This document shows positions 36,580 through 45,318 of a stretch of 64,000 nucleotides of DNA, one piece after another. Made by a program: the position numbers and the translations under genes. Each line of letters opens with the position of its first letter. Position 1 is the first letter of the stretch. The notes beneath the pieces were generated by a model. That model was not told where the DNA came from. It was given only the letters and a program-made list of their open reading frames with translations, and did not search any database. Source of the DNA: an uncultured Roseburia sp. (GTDB lineage Bacteria; Bacillota; Clostridia; Lachnospirales; Lachnospiraceae); contig CAKRDK010000006.1 in the NCBI GenBank assembly GCA_934309475.1, positions 44,304 to 108,303 on the forward strand, written 5' to 3'.

Positions 36580-39243
36580 TTACAAATATTTTGCTTCAAA
36601 TTCTTCTGCGCGCATCGGTTTTCCAAAATAAAATCCCTGAATGAGCTGGATTTTCTTTTCTTTTAATGCCTCGAACTGTTCTTTATCTTCCACGCCCTCG
36701 ACGCAGACCATGACACCGATGGTGTTGGCAAGCTCCGATACCATTTTTACAAACGCATCCGAGAACTCGTCTTTTCCAATATCCATCACAAAACAGCGAT
36801 CGATTTTGATGACATCTAACGGCATCTCCCGAATATGGTTGAGGGACGAATATCCGGTTCCAAAATCGTCAAGCGCAACCCTGACTCCAAGCGACTTAAT
36901 CTCCGCCATAATTTTTTTCATTCTGACCATATCATTAATCGCAAGACTCTCCGTCACCTCAAGTGTCAGGTTCGCCGGCTGGATTCCCGATTGCGTAATG
37001 GCGCGCTCCACACGCTCCACAATATCATTTTGTAAAAGCTGTACCACCGACAGATTCACGTTCACCTTGAACTCCGGATGTCCCATGTCATTCCAGTATT
37101 TGCAGCGCTCACACGCTTTTTTCAAAATATAATCGCCGATTGGATTAATCAGTCCAAGATACTCCGCGAGCGGAATGAACTCCGTCGGATTGATAAAGCC
37201 CAATTCCTTGGAATTCCAGCGGAGAAGCGCCTCCGCTCCACAACATGGGTTGCCGGGCTTACGGATATCCACAATCGGCTGGAAAAAGACTTCAAATTCC
37301 TCACAGCCGTTTCGTGTGGCATTTCTCATATTTTTCTCAAGGTCAAGCCGTTTAAACGATGTCGACTCCACGTTATCATCGTAAAATTCCACACGGTTCT
37401 TGCCGGCACATTTTGCTCCGTACATTGCAATATCGGCTTTCTTTATCAGTTCTTCCACCGTATCGCCATCCGTCGGAAAACGCACCACGCCCATACTCAT
37501 GGTACAATAATAGTCCGCATCCTTTAACAGCCACGGTCTTGTAAAAATCGTTTTTATCTCATTGATAATCTGTGTTAAAAGTGCACGGTGGTGGCGGGAT
37601 ACAATGATAATAAACTCATCTCCGCCCATGCGGTAACAGTTGTTCTCGATTCCCACAATCTGCTGGATGCTGCTTGAAATCGCTTTCAGCAAAATATCGC
37701 CATACTGGTGCCCCAATCCGTCATTGATATGCTTAAAATCGTCTAAGTCAATGTAGAGCAGCGCGCCCTCACCGCCTAATTCTTTCGTCTCATCAATATA
37801 ACGTTTTAAATCCTGCTCACAGCGCATACGGTTATACAATCCAGTCAGGAAATCATTGTTCGCCTGCTTTTCAATTTTCTGCTGATAACGCTTTTTCTCC
37901 GTCACATCATAGATAGTATGCAGCACGACATTTCTTCCGTCTACCCAGCGTATCTGCGTATGATGCAGGTCATACCACCGGTTTGCCTCTTCTAAATACA
38001 CTTCACGGAAAATATCACTCTCGGTGTCCGGTTCCTCCGCCTTAAAATACTGTCCAAGGCTTCCCGTCTCTATCTGTTCCCTGAAATGATTCCGGAACCG
38101 CTGGTTTGTGTATAACACGGCACCACTCTTTGGATCTCTTACATAGATTCCGCAGCCGACATTTTCTAAAATCGCTTCTAACGATGCATACGAACTTGCC
38201 AGCGAATTTTTCGTAATCCGCTTCGTCAGAATACTCTGCACAATCCGCTTCACATCATGTAAAAATTTGATGTCATTCATGCCCCAGATTCTGCCTTTTT
38301 CTTTATCGCAGAAACATAAGTACATGGTCGCATGCCCATTAATCTCGACCGGTAAAAATACACCAGCAAGAATCCCATACTTCCGGAATAACTGCTGAAA
38401 TTCATCCGGCATCATGGAGTTGGCGGAAATCATATATGGCTTTCCGTTAAAAAATGGCATGCTGCTCTTCTCGATTCCCTGACATTCCGGCATCATCGGA
38501 CTTACCATTCCGCCGACATATTCACAAATCATGTCAATTTTATCCGGGTCTTTTTTCTCTCGGATTAAACTTGCAGAAGAAAGCTCTAAGTAGGTGCAGA
38601 CTTCACACAAAATCTGGTTGGTAATCTCTGTGAATCCTTCCTCCGATTCCAGCGTCTCGACTATGGATGTAATTACCTCATTTCGGCGCAGCTCCGACTT
38701 CATCTGTTCTTCCGATTCCCGGCTCTTCTGAAATGCCTCCTGTGCAAGCATCTCCTCCATCTTGACCGCAAAGACCTGTTTCGACAATGTCTCTAAGAAC
38801 TCCATCGATTTATAATAGCGCTCCTGCGTTGTCGTCATGATGTAATCCGGAACTGCCACCCCTGCATTATCTGCCTCCGGCTCAAGAATTCCAATCACAA
38901 TCCAGATTGCCATGGTCTTTCCAGCCACCCGGATAGATACCCCGCACATCTTCACATAATCAAGCCCGCAATCTTCCTCGATTACATTTTCAATTCCGCT
39001 GTCCACCATCTTGTTGAGCAGCGAAACATGCTGATCCATATTCACCAGTCCATGGATATAATTTAATTCATCCTTTGTTCCATATGCTTTTGTGATAACG
39101 CCCTGCTTTCTGCTTAAGCAGACCAGATACAGATTATTTGCATTACAAAAACGATCCTGCAATGCCTGAAGCAGTGAGGAATCTAATAAACCCATATCTG
39201 TTTTTGCGTGCTTCTCATCATCTTTTTTAATGGAAAATGCCAT
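36580..39243 (-). CDS. PocR/GAF/PAS-GGDEF-EAL cyclic-di-GMP protein
   Basis: 887 residues, cytoplasmic. Order: PocR-like ligand-binding domain (about 15-120), GAF-like (about 190-340), PAS (about 350-450), GGDEF (intact GGDEF at 540-544) and EAL (EALLRW near 665; DDFGTGYSSL). Both output motifs look intact, so it could make and degrade c-di-GMP. It lies 9 bp upstream of the LRR gene's longest frame and 6 bp after a methyltransferase gene. Which ligand the PocR domain reads is not evident. Confidence 0.92.
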   Translation of the reverse strand: MAFSIKKDDEKHAKTDMGLLDSSLLQALQDRFCNANNLYLVCLSRKQGVITKAYGTKDELNYIHGLVNMDQHVSLLNKMVDSGIENVIEEDCGLDYVKMCGVSIRVAGKTMAIWIVIGILEPEADNAGVAVPDYIMTTTQERYYKSMEFLETLSKQVFAVKMEEMLAQEAFQKSRESEEQMKSELRRNEVITSIVETLESEEGFTEITNQILCEVCTYLELSSASLIREKKDPDKIDMICEYVGGMVSPMMPECQGIEKSSMPFFNGKPYMISANSMMPDEFQQLFRKYGILAGVFLPVEINGHATMYLCFCDKEKGRIWGMNDIKFLHDVKRIVQSILTKRITKNSLASSYASLEAILENVGCGIYVRDPKSGAVLYTNQRFRNHFREQIETGSLGQYFKAEEPDTESDIFREVYLEEANRWYDLHHTQIRWVDGRNVVLHTIYDVTEKKRYQQKIEKQANNDFLTGLYNRMRCEQDLKRYIDETKELGGEGALLYIDLDDFKHINDGLGHQYGDILLKAISSSIQQIVGIENNCYRMGGDEFIIIVSRHHRALLTQIINEIKTIFTRPWLLKDADYYCTMSMGVVRFPTDGDTVEELIKKADIAMYGAKCAGKNRVEFYDDNVESTSFKRLDLEKNMRNATRNGCEEFEVFFQPIVDIRKPGNPCCGAEALLRWNSKELGFINPTEFIPLAEYLGLINPIGDYILKKACERCKYWNDMGHPEFKVNVNLSVVQLLQNDIVERVERAITQSGIQPANLTLEVTESLAINDMVRMKKIMAEIKSLGVRVALDDFGTGYSSLNHIREMPLDVIKIDRCFVMDIGKDEFSDAFVKMVSELANTIGVMVCVEGVEDKEQFEALKEKKIQLIQGFYFGKPMRAEEFEAKYL

Positions 39244-39249
39244 GAACTG

Positions 39250-40770
39250 CTACCTCTTTAACTCTATTACATACAAATGAAACTCATCCTTTTCACTGAT
39301 GACAAAATCCTGAAGTAATTTGTATTCTTTCTGTAGCCGTAATTCCTTTCGGACAAATCCTGCCTCATTCGTATACATGATAATCAAACCATTTTTCGCT
39401 AAAATCTCCTTCGATTTTTCGAAAAATCTATGATAGAAAACATTCATCTCTTCTTTGGACTTTTTGCCGCGCATCGGCATATTCGTCACAATTTCATCGA
39501 ATGGATACTCATGTCTGAAATCAAAATAATCGCGGTGAATATAATTGACATGTGCTCCGGCTGCCAATGTATTCTCGCGCGCCTTCTCAATCGCTTCCCC
39601 GAAAATATCAATTCCGTAACTCTCGCGCACCGGCATTCTCTGATTCCGTTCAATCAACATCGTGCCAACGCCGCAGAACGGGTCTAAAATCTGTGCGTCT
39701 TCTTTAAAATACGGTGACGCAAGCTCCATAAACATCGCTGCCATCGCCGGATGTATCGATGCCGAAATTGTATTCTTACGATAAGCAAAACGCTTCATCT
39801 GTATTGTGAATAATTTCACAACCGGGAAAAAGTTTCCCTCACGATTGGAGATAAGTCGAAGCTCCACCTCGTAATCCGTTGTTGAATTGAGGAGCGCACG
39901 CTTTGTCTCACGCTCTAACTCCATCGCAAGCTTTTTTGCAAATGTGCTGCGCTTATCAAGCGGCATCGCACTCTTTATCTCGACTCTGAAATAAAATGGC
40001 GCCTTCTCCTGATGCGTTCCGGTCAAAAACGAAACCAAATCCGACTGCGCTAATATTCTAGCCGCCTTCTCCGGTTCCGGCGGAAGCAATCCTCCGGTGT
40101 GCAGCGGAAATACAAGTTCACGAAATGTCCGAAGCTTTTTCACCGTTACAATATCGTCTGTCTTCACCAATACACCGAGCGCATGCTCTTTCATTTTAGC
40201 GTCCCTGCGGAAGCTCCCCGCCGTGCGTCCTAATTCCCGCATCGTTGCCTCACGTCCCGCACGGTTCGTCAGCAGCAGAATCTCACGGCTTTCCGGCAAT
40301 CCCGTAAATCTGTGACGTGTTACGCCGTTTGCACCTGTGACAAGTTTGCGGAGTTCCCGGATTTCTTCATCGATATGCTTTTTATCTTCCTGCGCTGCCT
40401 CCCGTGCTTCTAACTCAGCAAGCACTTTCGCAAACTGCTCCACATACTTTTGCACCGGAAGCTTTGCAAGTGCCTTCACATAGGAGCTTCGAATAAATAA
40501 AACATCCTCCTGCTCATAGCGTTCCATCAGCACCTCTACCGCTTTGCCCAAAGACAAATCCCCCATCAGAAGGACTGCATTCTTGCGTACCTTCGGGTCT
40601 TCCTCGTCCAGACACGACTCTAAGAGCTGCAAATGTTCCTCGAAAAATGCTTTACATTCCTTCCGCACTTCTTCCTCTTTACACAATTTGCGCAGTTCAC
40701 TCAAACTTTCTCTTACATTTTGTTTCTTCTCGATTGCTTCGTAATATTTCTCTAACATACCGTGTTCCAT
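39250..40770 (-). CDS. HEAT-repeat protein fused to Trm11/RlmL-like SAM methyltransferase
   Basis: 506 residues. Residues 1-140 are helical HEAT-like repeats; 255-345 resemble the substrate-binding part of Trm14/RlmL-type enzymes (FRVEIKS, IHPAMAA); 360-500 is a Rossmann methyltransferase with motif I DPFCGVGT (363-370) and acidic YGIDIF. The motif IV position reads NMPM (430-433) rather than NPPY. A nucleic-acid (rRNA or tRNA) base methylase is likely; the target is unknown. Confidence 0.82.
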   Translation of the reverse strand: MEHGMLEKYYEAIEKKQNVRESLSELRKLCKEEEVRKECKAFFEEHLQLLESCLDEEDPKVRKNAVLLMGDLSLGKAVEVLMERYEQEDVLFIRSSYVKALAKLPVQKYVEQFAKVLAELEAREAAQEDKKHIDEEIRELRKLVTGANGVTRHRFTGLPESREILLLTNRAGREATMRELGRTAGSFRRDAKMKEHALGVLVKTDDIVTVKKLRTFRELVFPLHTGGLLPPEPEKAARILAQSDLVSFLTGTHQEKAPFYFRVEIKSAMPLDKRSTFAKKLAMELERETKRALLNSTTDYEVELRLISNREGNFFPVVKLFTIQMKRFAYRKNTISASIHPAMAAMFMELASPYFKEDAQILDPFCGVGTMLIERNQRMPVRESYGIDIFGEAIEKARENTLAAGAHVNYIHRDYFDFRHEYPFDEIVTNMPMRGKKSKEEMNVFYHRFFEKSKEILAKNGLIIMYTNEAGFVRKELRLQKEYKLLQDFVISEKDEFHLYVIELKR

Positions 40771-40791
40771 TTCCCTTATTCTATCAATATA

Positions 40792-41553
40792 TTACTTGAT
40801 TTCCGTGCTTTTTGCAACACCATATGTCTCGATGTAATCAAGCATATCCTGCTTCATCTGCTTCCACGCATCCTCATGATCCACATAGTATTTCGGACAG
40901 TCTTTTCCCGTTACATCATAATGTCTTATCACCTGGTCGATGGACAAATCATAGCGTCCCATCAGCCATGTAACGAGTTCAATCAGCGACTGGTAAGTCG
41001 CATCGTTAAACTTTCCATTTTCATCCTGTATACAACATTCAATCGCTATCGTATCTGAATTGCGGTCATTCGATGCATAGGCAATCTCATTGCACGGAAT
41101 ACACTGGATAATCTCGCCTTCTAAACCAATCACAAAATGACTGCTTGCATACGTGTCGCCGGACTCCGACAGCCCTTCAAAATAATTACGGTTCTGTTCC
41201 GCCGTTGTTCCCGGATTCGCCGTCCAGTGCACCACAATTCCATTGACCTGGTCTAAGGCAATCCCCGGTCTCGAATACTCATTGACACTGAGCAGTTCCA
41301 CGGAAAAATCCGGCTGTGTCTCGATATACTTCTCCTCTGTAACAACAGCCGTCTCCTGTGCTCCCTTTCGATTCTGCCAGATGGTCTTTGCAATGGTCAC
41401 TGCTCCGACTACCGCCAGAAAACCTATCACGATTCTAATGATTCCCCTGAGAATCCGGTTCTGCCGCTGCTTTTTCTGAAGCAGCCGTCTCCGCTCTCTC
41501 AGACTTTTCTCCTGTCTCTCCGTCGTCTTTCGTCTCTCCATCTTCCGCTCCAT
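40792..41553 (-). CDS. Membrane-anchored N-acetylmuramoyl-L-alanine amidase (Amidase_2)
   Basis: 253 residues: a very basic cytoplasmic N-terminus (1-32), one transmembrane helix (about 33-57) and an extracellular amidase_2/PGRP domain (95-240). Zinc ligands are visible as His in VVHWTAN, and His and Cys in RHYDVTGKDCPKYY. It should cleave the stem peptide from peptidoglycan at the outer face of the membrane. It precedes the HEAT-methyltransferase by 21 bp. Confidence 0.9.
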   Translation of the reverse strand: MERKMERRKTTERQEKSLRERRRLLQKKQRQNRILRGIIRIVIGFLAVVGAVTIAKTIWQNRKGAQETAVVTEEKYIETQPDFSVELLSVNEYSRPGIALDQVNGIVVHWTANPGTTAEQNRNYFEGLSESGDTYASSHFVIGLEGEIIQCIPCNEIAYASNDRNSDTIAIECCIQDENGKFNDATYQSLIELVTWLMGRYDLSIDQVIRHYDVTGKDCPKYYVDHEDAWKQMKQDMLDYIETYGVAKSTEIK

Positions 41554-41590
41554 TTTCCGGAAAAAATCCAGCGTTGGTGCTGCCTGTCTC

Positions 41591-42211
41591 CTACCGGATG
41601 AAATTTGTCTTTAACGCAGCTTCTCTCTCCGGGAAGGTAACCCCGTTTTCTTTTCCACTCTCAATACACTTTAACAGCCATGCCATATTGTTGCCGAGTG
41701 TGCGCATTGTCTGTAATCCCTCTTCGTCTTTGCGCACTTCCTCCGGTGTGTTTCCGTGTACCTGATTCCAGTACTGTGAACTCACAATCGGCATACAGCT
41801 GATGGTGAAATATTTATTTAACTGGTCAAATGCTGCGGCAGCTCCGCCTCTTCGACAGCTCACAACAGCTGCGCCCGGTTTTCCCTGGAAAACACTGCCT
41901 TTTCCATAAAATGCCCTGTCTAAAAAGGATGTGATGCTTCCCGATGCCGCTGCATAGTGTACCGGCGAACCGAATACAAAACCGTCTGCACTTTTTGCCT
42001 TTTCCACAAACGTATTTACGGTGTCATCCATAAAGCATTTTCCGCTCTTAAGACAGGCACCGCAGCCTAAGCAGCCGGATAATGGTTTATTTCCAACCCA
42101 GAAAATTTCTGTCTCGATTCCATTTTTCTCTAAGGCTCCTGCCACTTCCTCTAATGCCGTGTAAGTACATCCTTTTTCCTTCGGACTTCCATTTACTAAA
42201 ATTACTTTCAT
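41591..42211 (-). CDS. Iron-sulfur flavoprotein (NADPH-dependent FMN reductase family)
   Basis: 206 residues from ATG 42211 (GGGGAAG upstream). Flavodoxin-like fold with the FMN motif GSPKEKGCT at the N-terminus and GSPVHYAAASG in the middle. A compact cysteine motif C-x2-C-x2-C-x5-C (CLGCGACLKSGKC, about 47-59) is typical of iron-sulfur flavoproteins carrying a 4Fe-4S cluster. Predicted electron transfer between ferredoxin-like donors and small oxidants. It lies 16 bp after fliB. Confidence 0.85.
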   Translation of the reverse strand: MKVILVNGSPKEKGCTYTALEEVAGALEKNGIETEIFWVGNKPLSGCLGCGACLKSGKCFMDDTVNTFVEKAKSADGFVFGSPVHYAAASGSITSFLDRAFYGKGSVFQGKPGAAVVSCRRGGAAAAFDQLNKYFTISCMPIVSSQYWNQVHGNTPEEVRKDEEGLQTMRTLGNNMAWLLKCIESGKENGVTFPEREAALKTNFIR

Positions 42212-42227
42212 CTTTCTTCCCCTTTTC

Positions 42228-43304
42228 TTATACAATTTCAAATCCAAACTCAAACGCTTCCTCTAAAATCTCAAGATTTTCCTCGGAATGTTCGACTTCT
42301 TTTGCATAAATTCTCGCTGTATCGATGCGGTCTTCCCTTGTGTAGGCTCCATGTTCGTTGTAACGAACCACATCCATATCCAAAATCACCAGCCATGTGA
42401 ATATTGCAAACTTTGCCTTGGCAAGGAAATTATAATCATAAACTGCTTTCATGAAATAGCGGAATGTCATGTACACCAGCAGATGCTCCTGCTCGTACTC
42501 CCATTCCCTCTGCTGCTCTAAAAACTCTCTGTGCAGCTTTCCGTAGTTTTCCTTTCCATAAAAGTTATGCATCATCTCGCGTTCTGTCACCCATTCGTCA
42601 TTTAACGGTTCTAACTCTTCTAACTGCTCCAGACGCTCGGTGAATCTCTCATAAGAAAAGAAATCCGCTTCTTTTCCCTCCACCTGCATGTTGGAAAAAT
42701 TAACTTCTTCCTCCCATAAGGACTCGTCCACAATCCGCTCCTGTACTTTTCCACAAAATGCAAGATATTCTGCAACTCTTTCCACAATCCGCTTGTCTCT
42801 GTTCTGCAAAATCTCAATCGCCTTATCCCGCGCATGCTCTAAATTTCTCTCGTAGACAGTCTCTTCCTCTTCGTCGCCCCAGTTTTCCTCGAAAAGTTCC
42901 ATCTCCTCGAAGGTCGTCTTTCCTTTCTGTGAAAAGACAATACGTCCTACTTCCTCGCAGGAAAGACAGAGAAACTTTTCACGCACATCCGCATACTCTA
43001 ACATAAAACGCGGATACTCCGTACACACTTCACTCAGCGCTTCCTCGCCTAAATGAATACAGATGTCACACAAATGATTTTCATTTAAAAATGGACAGCA
43101 GCCCCTCTCATCCATGCGGACTGTGTGCGATTCATCCGGTGAAATGCACGCACGCAGCCGTTCCCCAATCTCACCTTTCATATTTTTATAGTAAGAATAA
43201 GTATCCTCATCAATGTCGATTTCCCAGCCAAAACAGCAGTTGTCCTTGCATTTATCTGCAATGCAGTGAAATGTTTTGTAATACGACGGTATTCTTAGTT
43301 TCAT
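42228..43304 (-). CDS. fliB: Flagellin lysine-N-methylase FliB
   Basis: 358 residues from ATG 43304 (GGAG 10 bp upstream). The cysteine-rich N-terminus is diagnostic: KCKDNCCFGW near residue 14, GCCPFLNENHLCDIC and CTEYPR near 70-105. FliB methylates lysines of flagellin in enterobacteria; homologues are frequent in motile Lachnospiraceae, so this suggests a flagellated strain. A longer in-frame opening exists from 43397, but it covers a structured leader and lacks family similarity. Confidence 0.88.
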   Translation of the reverse strand: MKLRIPSYYKTFHCIADKCKDNCCFGWEIDIDEDTYSYYKNMKGEIGERLRACISPDESHTVRMDERGCCPFLNENHLCDICIHLGEEALSEVCTEYPRFMLEYADVREKFLCLSCEEVGRIVFSQKGKTTFEEMELFEENWGDEEEETVYERNLEHARDKAIEILQNRDKRIVERVAEYLAFCGKVQERIVDESLWEEEVNFSNMQVEGKEADFFSYERFTERLEQLEELEPLNDEWVTEREMMHNFYGKENYGKLHREFLEQQREWEYEQEHLLVYMTFRYFMKAVYDYNFLAKAKFAIFTWLVILDMDVVRYNEHGAYTREDRIDTARIYAKEVEHSEENLEILEEAFEFGFEIV

Positions 43305-43326
43305 TTTTCTTAATCTCCAATCTAAG

Positions 43327-43449
43327 GTGTGCTCCATTCGCACACGGTACTTGTTATTTACAGACAGCAAGGAAACTCCTTCCGAACCTTCCAGCATCTA
43401 CATCATATTGCAAACGCTGTTAGTGTTCAAAAGGAGTTCCCTGCTCTTT
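43327..43449 (-). promoter_or_regulatory. Structured 5' leader of fliB
   Basis: The predicted transcript (start near 43451) folds into two hairpins before the fliB ribosome-binding site: a long stem of 43445-43431 with 43381-43366 (15-16 bp, one bulge, about 50-nt loop) and a 6-bp stem GTGTGC/GCACAC (43345-43340 with 43332-43327). It matches no riboswitch class I know. Confidence 0.5.
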
Positions 43450-43457
43450 TTTCTTCT

Positions 43458-43486
43458 ATTATAACGAATCTGATTCTTTTTCTCAA
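43458..43486 (-). promoter_or_regulatory. fliB promoter
   Basis: Minus strand: -35 TTGAGA (43486-43481), a 17-bp spacer, and -10 TATAAT (43463-43458). Confidence 0.75.
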
Positions 43487-43525
43487 CAAAAGATTACATT
43501 TCTTAATGAAATATTACGTTTTTCC

Positions 43526-44827
43526 TTAGAAAATACGACGAATTGTAATAATTGTTCTGTAGTCAACCGGTGAGGTGTATTTGATTCCGGTTGCTTCGGT
43601 ACTTGCTGAAATAATGGTGTTATTTCCAACATAGATTCCCACATGTCCACTGTAGCATACAATGTCACCCGGCTGGATATCCGAAAGGCTTACCTCGTAT
43701 CCGTAACTACGCATTGCAGCGGAAGAATGTGGCAGGCTGATGCCAAATGCTGCATAGACACTCATGACAAATCCGGAACAGTCTGCTCCGTTTGTAAGGC
43801 TCGTTCCGCCGTAAACATATGGATTGCCGACAAACTGGCTTGCATAATTTGCTACTGCCTGACCGTTTGCCAATGCTTCTGCACTACTTACCACTGCAGT
43901 TGTACTCTGTGAGGATGTGCTTGAAGAAGAACTGCTGCTCTTTGCTGTTGCCTTTGCGGCTGCTTCTGCTGCTGCCTGGCGTTCTGCTTCCTCTGCTGCA
44001 AGTCTTGCTTCCTCTTCCTCTTTCGACTCTGCTTCCACATACTCGGTTGACAGTGTCACATAATCGGTAGAGATATAACCTTCTCCTGCCTCTGTTGTGA
44101 CTTTTACCCATCCATCCTGGGATTCATCTGTGACGACTAAATCATCCCCATCCGGCAGCATCGTCAGGACGCTGGATTCTGTTGTCGGTTCACTTCTTAC
44201 ATATAAGGTCGTTGTGTTTACCGTTGCATAACGTGTTCCGACTTCTTTTGCAAGCTCCTCGTCTCCCACGACAAGGTACTCACTCTTAATATAGCCTGTC
44301 ACGCTTCCGGATGTAATCTTATACCATCCATCTTCTGTTGTCTCTAAGACCGTTGCGGCAGAATTGTTATATAACTTTCCGAGCACTTCGCTGTCTGTGT
44401 TCGCTTCGGAACGGATATTCACGTAATCTGTCACCTGTGCAATCGCAATATCTGCGTATTCAGAAGTTACTTCCGGTGTCTCATTCTCAACTGCTGCAGC
44501 ATCCTGTGTATCTGCTGCCGCATCCTGTGTATCTGCTGCTGCATCCTCTGTGCCTGCATCGGCTGCTGTCTCGTCTGCTGCTGTATCCGCCGTCGTATCT
44601 GCTGTGGCATCTTCTGTATTCTCAGAAGATGGAGCTGCTGCGAGATAAGTTGTTAATATACTTGTAACACCTGAAGTGACGCCCGATGTCGTTGCTGCTG
44701 TATCTTCGCTCTGCACCTCGTTCTGCTCTGTCACCTGCGCAGCCTGAATCTGCAAGCCCTGCATATCTCCTGTCAACAGTGCACCGATAAAAAGTGCTGT
44801 CATAAATTTTCTTCCTATTTTATTCAT
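43526..44827 (-). CDS. Secreted SH3-domain NlpC/P60 cell-wall hydrolase
   Basis: 433 residues: signal peptide (about 1-30), an Ala/Thr/Asp-rich low-complexity region (45-115), two bacterial SH3 domains (about 125-180 and 200-255), an Ala/Glu coiled linker and a Ser-rich spacer, then a C-terminal NlpC/P60 domain (about 330-433) with catalytic Cys (GADCSGFV) and His (SGHVGIYVG). It should cut D-glutamyl-meso-diaminopimelate bonds in peptidoglycan. It has its own strong promoter and a WalR-like box. Confidence 0.92.
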   Translation of the reverse strand: MNKIGRKFMTALFIGALLTGDMQGLQIQAAQVTEQNEVQSEDTAATTSGVTSGVTSILTTYLAAAPSSENTEDATADTTADTAADETAADAGTEDAAADTQDAAADTQDAAAVENETPEVTSEYADIAIAQVTDYVNIRSEANTDSEVLGKLYNNSAATVLETTEDGWYKITSGSVTGYIKSEYLVVGDEELAKEVGTRYATVNTTTLYVRSEPTTESSVLTMLPDGDDLVVTDESQDGWVKVTTEAGEGYISTDYVTLSTEYVEAESKEEEEARLAAEEAERQAAAEAAAKATAKSSSSSSSTSSQSTTAVVSSAEALANGQAVANYASQFVGNPYVYGGTSLTNGADCSGFVMSVYAAFGISLPHSSAAMRSYGYEVSLSDIQPGDIVCYSGHVGIYVGNNTIISASTEATGIKYTSPVDYRTIITIRRIF

Positions 44828-44861
44828 CTGGATTCCTCCATTACTTTTCTATTTCCTATTT

Positions 44862-44878
44862 GTTACATAATTGTTACA
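44862..44878 (-). promoter_or_regulatory. WalR(YycF)-like direct repeat
   Basis: Minus strand TGTAAC-N5-TGTAAC, an exact match to the WalR consensus TGTWAH-N5-TGTWAH, with a third GTAAC just upstream. It lies downstream of the -10 element, a position usually associated with repression. No walRK genes are in the window. Confidence 0.5.
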
Positions 44879-44895
44879 TTTGTTACGTTTTTGTT

Positions 44896-44924
44896 ATTAT
44901 AGCAAAGGAGTTCTTTGATGTCAA
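44896..44924 (-). promoter_or_regulatory. Consensus promoter of the NlpC/P60 gene
   Basis: Minus strand: -35 TTGACA (44924-44919), a 17-bp spacer, and -10 TATAAT (44901-44896): a perfect sigma-A consensus. Confidence 0.85.
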
Positions 44925-44928
44925 TAGG

Positions 44929-44962
44929 AAAAAAATGGAGCCATGACATATGCCATAGCTCC
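44929..44962 (-). terminator. Terminator of the 85-residue membrane protein gene
   Basis: Minus strand 9-bp stem GGAGCTATG/CATGGCTCC followed by a run of seven T; it overlaps the region just upstream of the next gene's -35. Confidence 0.75.
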
Positions 44963-44973
44963 TCCGTTTTGTT

Positions 44974-45231
44974 TTATTTATTTGTCTTATCCTTAAAGTA
45001 ATTGCTTAGCATATAACCAACACACCAGACGCCGCCAGCTAACGATAATAGGAAGAAGCCCTGTATCACTGCTCCAAAACACCTCATGATGGTTAATTTC
45101 CCTGCCATATGTGCAAGAATCAATCCCCTCACAGGTCTCGTCAGAATCATCCAGCCTCCAACATAAATCCATCCTAGCACGCCTAATGCATAAAAAGCTG
45201 CTGCGACTATCATTTTCCAGTTAAACTTCAT
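44974..45231 (-). CDS. Small membrane protein of unknown function
   Basis: 85 residues with two transmembrane segments (about 7-30 and 53-75) separated by a basic loop (RPVRGLILAHMAGKLTIMR). No family recognised. It has its own promoter, ribosome-binding site (AGAGGAGAG) and terminator, so it is a single-gene unit. Confidence 0.7.
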   Translation of the reverse strand: MKFNWKMIVAAAFYALGVLGWIYVGGWMILTRPVRGLILAHMAGKLTIMRCFGAVIQGFFLLSLAGGVWCVGYMLSNYFKDKTNK

Positions 45232-45264
45232 AACAGTCTCTCCTCTTATTGCAAATTAAAACTT

Positions 45265-45304
45265 ACTTAATATTAAGTATATCACAGTTCGACACTTTTT
45301 GCAA
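45265..45304 (-). promoter_or_regulatory. Promoter with overlapping palindromic operator
   Basis: Minus strand: -35 TTGCAA (45304-45299), a 17-bp spacer, and -10 TATACT (45281-45276). The perfect 14-bp palindrome ACTTAATATTAAGT (45265-45278) overlaps the -10, a good place for a repressor site for the small membrane protein gene. Confidence 0.55.
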
Positions 45305-45318
45305 AACAGGAAATCTTT

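Noticed and set aside
36641..37132. 163-residue plus-strand frame
   Set aside because: Antisense to the EAL domain coding region.
43305..43397. N-terminal extension of FliB by 31 codons
   Set aside because: It would cover the structured leader, lacks family similarity, and the internal ATG at 43304 has its own ribosome-binding site and the conserved FliB start.
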